A program made the position numbers and the translations under genes. Shown in pieces: positions 62,805 to 64,000 of a DNA stretch of 64,000 bases (positions are counted from its first letter, which is position 1; every line of letters begins with the position of its first letter). Below the pieces are notes generated by a model. That model was not told the DNA's origin, ran no database searches, and saw nothing but the letters and a program-made list of their open reading frames with translations. Source of the DNA: Accumulibacter jenkinsii (GTDB taxonomy: Bacteria; Pseudomonadota; Gammaproteobacteria; Burkholderiales; Rhodocyclaceae); the NCBI GenBank assembly GCA_036625225.1, contig JAZKUF010000005.1, forward strand, positions 62,001 to 126,000, read 5' to 3'.

Positions 62805-63122
62805 TTACGGCCGCGGCTTGGTCTGGAGATTGTTCTTGACTTCACGAACGCCGTCGACCCGACGTGCCGCTTCCGCCGCCGCCTGAGCCTCTTGCGGGTT
62901 GTTGACAAAGCCTGCCAGCGACACGACGCCACGGTAAGTATCGACGTTGATCTTCAGCGCGTCGCCGACCCCGCGGGTCTGGGCCAGCTCGGTCTTGACT
63001 TTGGCGGTCAGCGCCGCATCATCAACGGTCTGGCCCGTACTGCGCTGCGTCTGGGTCGGGGCGCACGCCCCGAGAAACGTGGCCAGAACCAGGGTGGCGA
63101 CAGCAGTGTTGACTCGTTTCAT
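62805..63122 (-). CDS. BON domain lipoprotein
   Basis: 105 residues. A lipoprotein signal peptide is present, with the lipobox LGAC (TLVLATFLGACAPTQTQ). One BON domain follows (DDAALTAKVKTELAQTRGVG, INVDTYRGVVSLAGFVNNPQ). BON lipoproteins bind phospholipids and protect the envelope under osmotic stress. The start follows AAGGAAAGGAATTCGCC. A sigma-54 element lies at 63234-63248. Confidence 0.92.
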   Translation of the reverse strand: MKRVNTAVATLVLATFLGACAPTQTQRSTGQTVDDAALTAKVKTELAQTRGVGDALKINVDTYRGVVSLAGFVNNPQEAQAAAEAARRVDGVREVKNNLQTKPRP

Positions 63123-63233
63123 GGCGAATTCCTTTCCTTGTCAATGAATGGGCCGGTAGTCCCGGCCGTCGGGCGCAGCAGCTGCCTGCCCGCGCGGGCT
63201 GGACGGCATGCCATCCCGTCCCTCGACTGACAA

Positions 63234-63248
63234 GCATTGTGCGTGCCA
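63234..63248 (-). promoter_or_regulatory. sigma-54 promoter candidate upstream of BON lipoprotein gene
   Basis: Minus-strand TGGCACGCACAATGC, followed by T, differs from TGGCACG-N4-TTGCW by one base in the -12 box. The start would be near 63222, 100 bases before the ATG. Confidence 0.6.
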
Positions 63249-63325
63249 GCCGCATTTTCTGGCGCCCAGCCCTGCGACCCCGCTGGTACGGGCAGGGAAT
63301 GATCCACAAGGGCGCAGGGGGGGCA

Positions 63326-63351
63326 ACGGGCGGTAAAAACGGGCGGTAAAA
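63326..63351 (+). repeat. 13-bp tandem direct repeat
   Basis: ACGGGCGGTAAAA occurs twice back to back (63326-63338 and 63339-63351), identical. It could be a regulator-binding array or a replication slippage product. Confidence 0.7.
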
Positions 63352-63392
63352 TTTGCCTGTCCAGCAGCAGCTCTTGCAATCGACGGCATCGA

Positions 63393-63408
63393 TACCGGTA
63401 AACCGGTA
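63393..63408. promoter_or_regulatory. dyad TACCGGTAAACCGGTA, motif copy 2
   Basis: TACCGGT and ACCGGTA are exact inverse complements, 2 bases apart. The minus strand of 63393-63407 matches 51331-51345 at 14 of 15 bases. It is central between the BON and PAS gene starts. Confidence 0.45.
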
Positions 63409-63672
63409 GCCAAAATACGCACAAGCAAGTATTTATCCGGCATTTTCCGGCCCGTACCATGTGGCACACCGCACAGACCCGCGCCCCTCCCGGTTTGCTG
63501 TCGAGGGTCACGCCTTTCCCCGGGCGTCGGCTCTGCCCCGGCGGGAGGGCAGGGTGTGCGGTGCCATGCCTGAACCGACCTGCGGTCCTGCCCGCAGTCC
63601 CTGCAGTCTGCATCGCATCCGGCCTCTGCCGGAGAGATCGGCAAACCCCGCTTGCCAGGAGGTGAAGCGAAG

Positions 63673-64000
63673 ATGAAGCAGACGCCGGCGACAAAGTTGG
63701 GTCGCGCCTTGCGCCATCGCAGCGAGGAAAATGGCTGCGCCCAGGCGGTGCTGCGTCCACCCGCTGCCGGTGCCGCCGACCGGCAGCGGCTGTTGCACGA
63801 GACCCAGGTGCACTGGTTCGAGCTCGAGCGGCAGAACAGCGTCCTGATGGAAGCGCGGGCGCAGGCAGAGGTGGCGCTCGCCCGCTATGCCGATCTCTAT
63901 GACTTCGCGCCGATCGGCTACCTGACGCTCGATGCGAGCGGTGAAGTCCTGCAGATCAATCTCAAGGGTGCCCGCATCCTGGGACAACCGCGGCATCGGA
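63673..64000 (+). CDS. PAS-domain sensor protein, 3' end outside window
   Basis: The first 109 codons of a signalling protein. After a variable N-terminus comes the common motif VHWFELERQNSVLMEARAQ, then a helix and the start of a PAS domain (LYDFAPIGYLTLDASGEVLQ). Proteins with this beginning continue into histidine kinase, GGDEF or EAL output domains, which cannot be seen here. The ATG at 63673 follows AGGAGGTGAAGCGAAG. The frame is open to the last base. Confidence 0.8.
   Translation, partial: MKQTPATKLGRALRHRSEENGCAQAVLRPPAAGAADRQRLLHETQVHWFELERQNSVLMEARAQAEVALARYADLYDFAPIGYLTLDASGEVLQINLKGARILGQPRHR

Larger units (their letters stand above)
63123..63672. other. intergenic region with promoter and repeats
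   Basis: 550 bases between divergent genes. It holds the -24/-12 element (63234-63248), a 13-bp tandem repeat (63326-63351) and the dyad at 63393-63408. Antisense or short frames here are not convincing genes. Confidence 0.55.

Noticed and set aside
1..64000. tRNA, rRNA or riboswitch genes
   Set aside because: No cloverleaf, rRNA-like or known riboswitch core was recognised by eye on either strand; a covariance-model search would be needed to be certain.

Overview
The window is high-GC DNA, probably from a betaproteobacterium of the Rhodocyclales / Candidatus Accumulibacter type. That placement is an inference from gene content: a DUF6399-type transposase, a CYTH-CHAD polyphosphate-linked protein and PAS sensors with an HWFELERQN motif. 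No rRNA or tRNA was seen.

1-15.9 kb is the baseplate, fibre and effector end of an extracellular contractile injection system (eCIS), read on the + strand. An IS1634-like element, cut by the window edge, has truncated the gpD-like hub gene. After it come the gpV-like spike, PAAR-like tip, gp25 wedge, two baseplate-J proteins, a gpI-like tail protein, a fibre with a 143-residue tandem duplication and about 14 propeller blades, a small protein, and a 1144-residue effector with two DUF4157 modules and peptidoglycan-hydrolase-like segments. Sheath, tube and ATPase genes are not in the window.

16-27.6 kb is a lower-GC, mobile-element-rich scar. It holds a two-gene unit of unknown function whose proteins share a glycine-rich motif, a 223-bp MITE-like element with perfect 14-bp ends and 8-bp target duplication, a Fic protein, a broken IS4 transposase, IS66 genes in opposing orientations, a Tn3-family transposase truncated beside an IS66-type tnpC, its res site and serine resolvase, and remnants of IS66, DUF6399 and GGDEF genes.

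27.6-39.8 kb holds DUF1579 and OsmC genes, a sigma-54 gene (rpoN), and a minus-strand carbohydrate cluster: a GH2 glycosidase, galT, galK, a glycosyltransferase fused to UDP-galactopyranose mutase, and a glycosidase fused to an RmlD-like reductase. Together these suggest galactose salvage feeding a galactofuranose-containing glycan.

39.8-64 kb is dense with envelope and stress genes: DUF1328, an HExxH protein, an EF-hand protein, AsmA, DUF421, GT2 and GT9 transferases, an SDR, a histidine kinase, a sigma-54 activator, PRC-barrel, AI-2E transporter, DUF4142, DUF2269, DUF2892 and DUF2243 proteins, a large catalase, CYTH-CHAD, DUF883, a BON lipoprotein and a truncated PAS gene.

The most notable pattern is a set of about eleven -24/-12 (sigma-54) promoter candidates correctly placed upstream of these genes, including rpoN itself, the glycosyltransferase-mutase gene, DUF1328, DUF421, PRC-barrel and BON genes. 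With rpoN and the sigma-54 activator in the same window, this suggests a locally clustered, possibly self-amplifying sigma-54 envelope/stress regulon.
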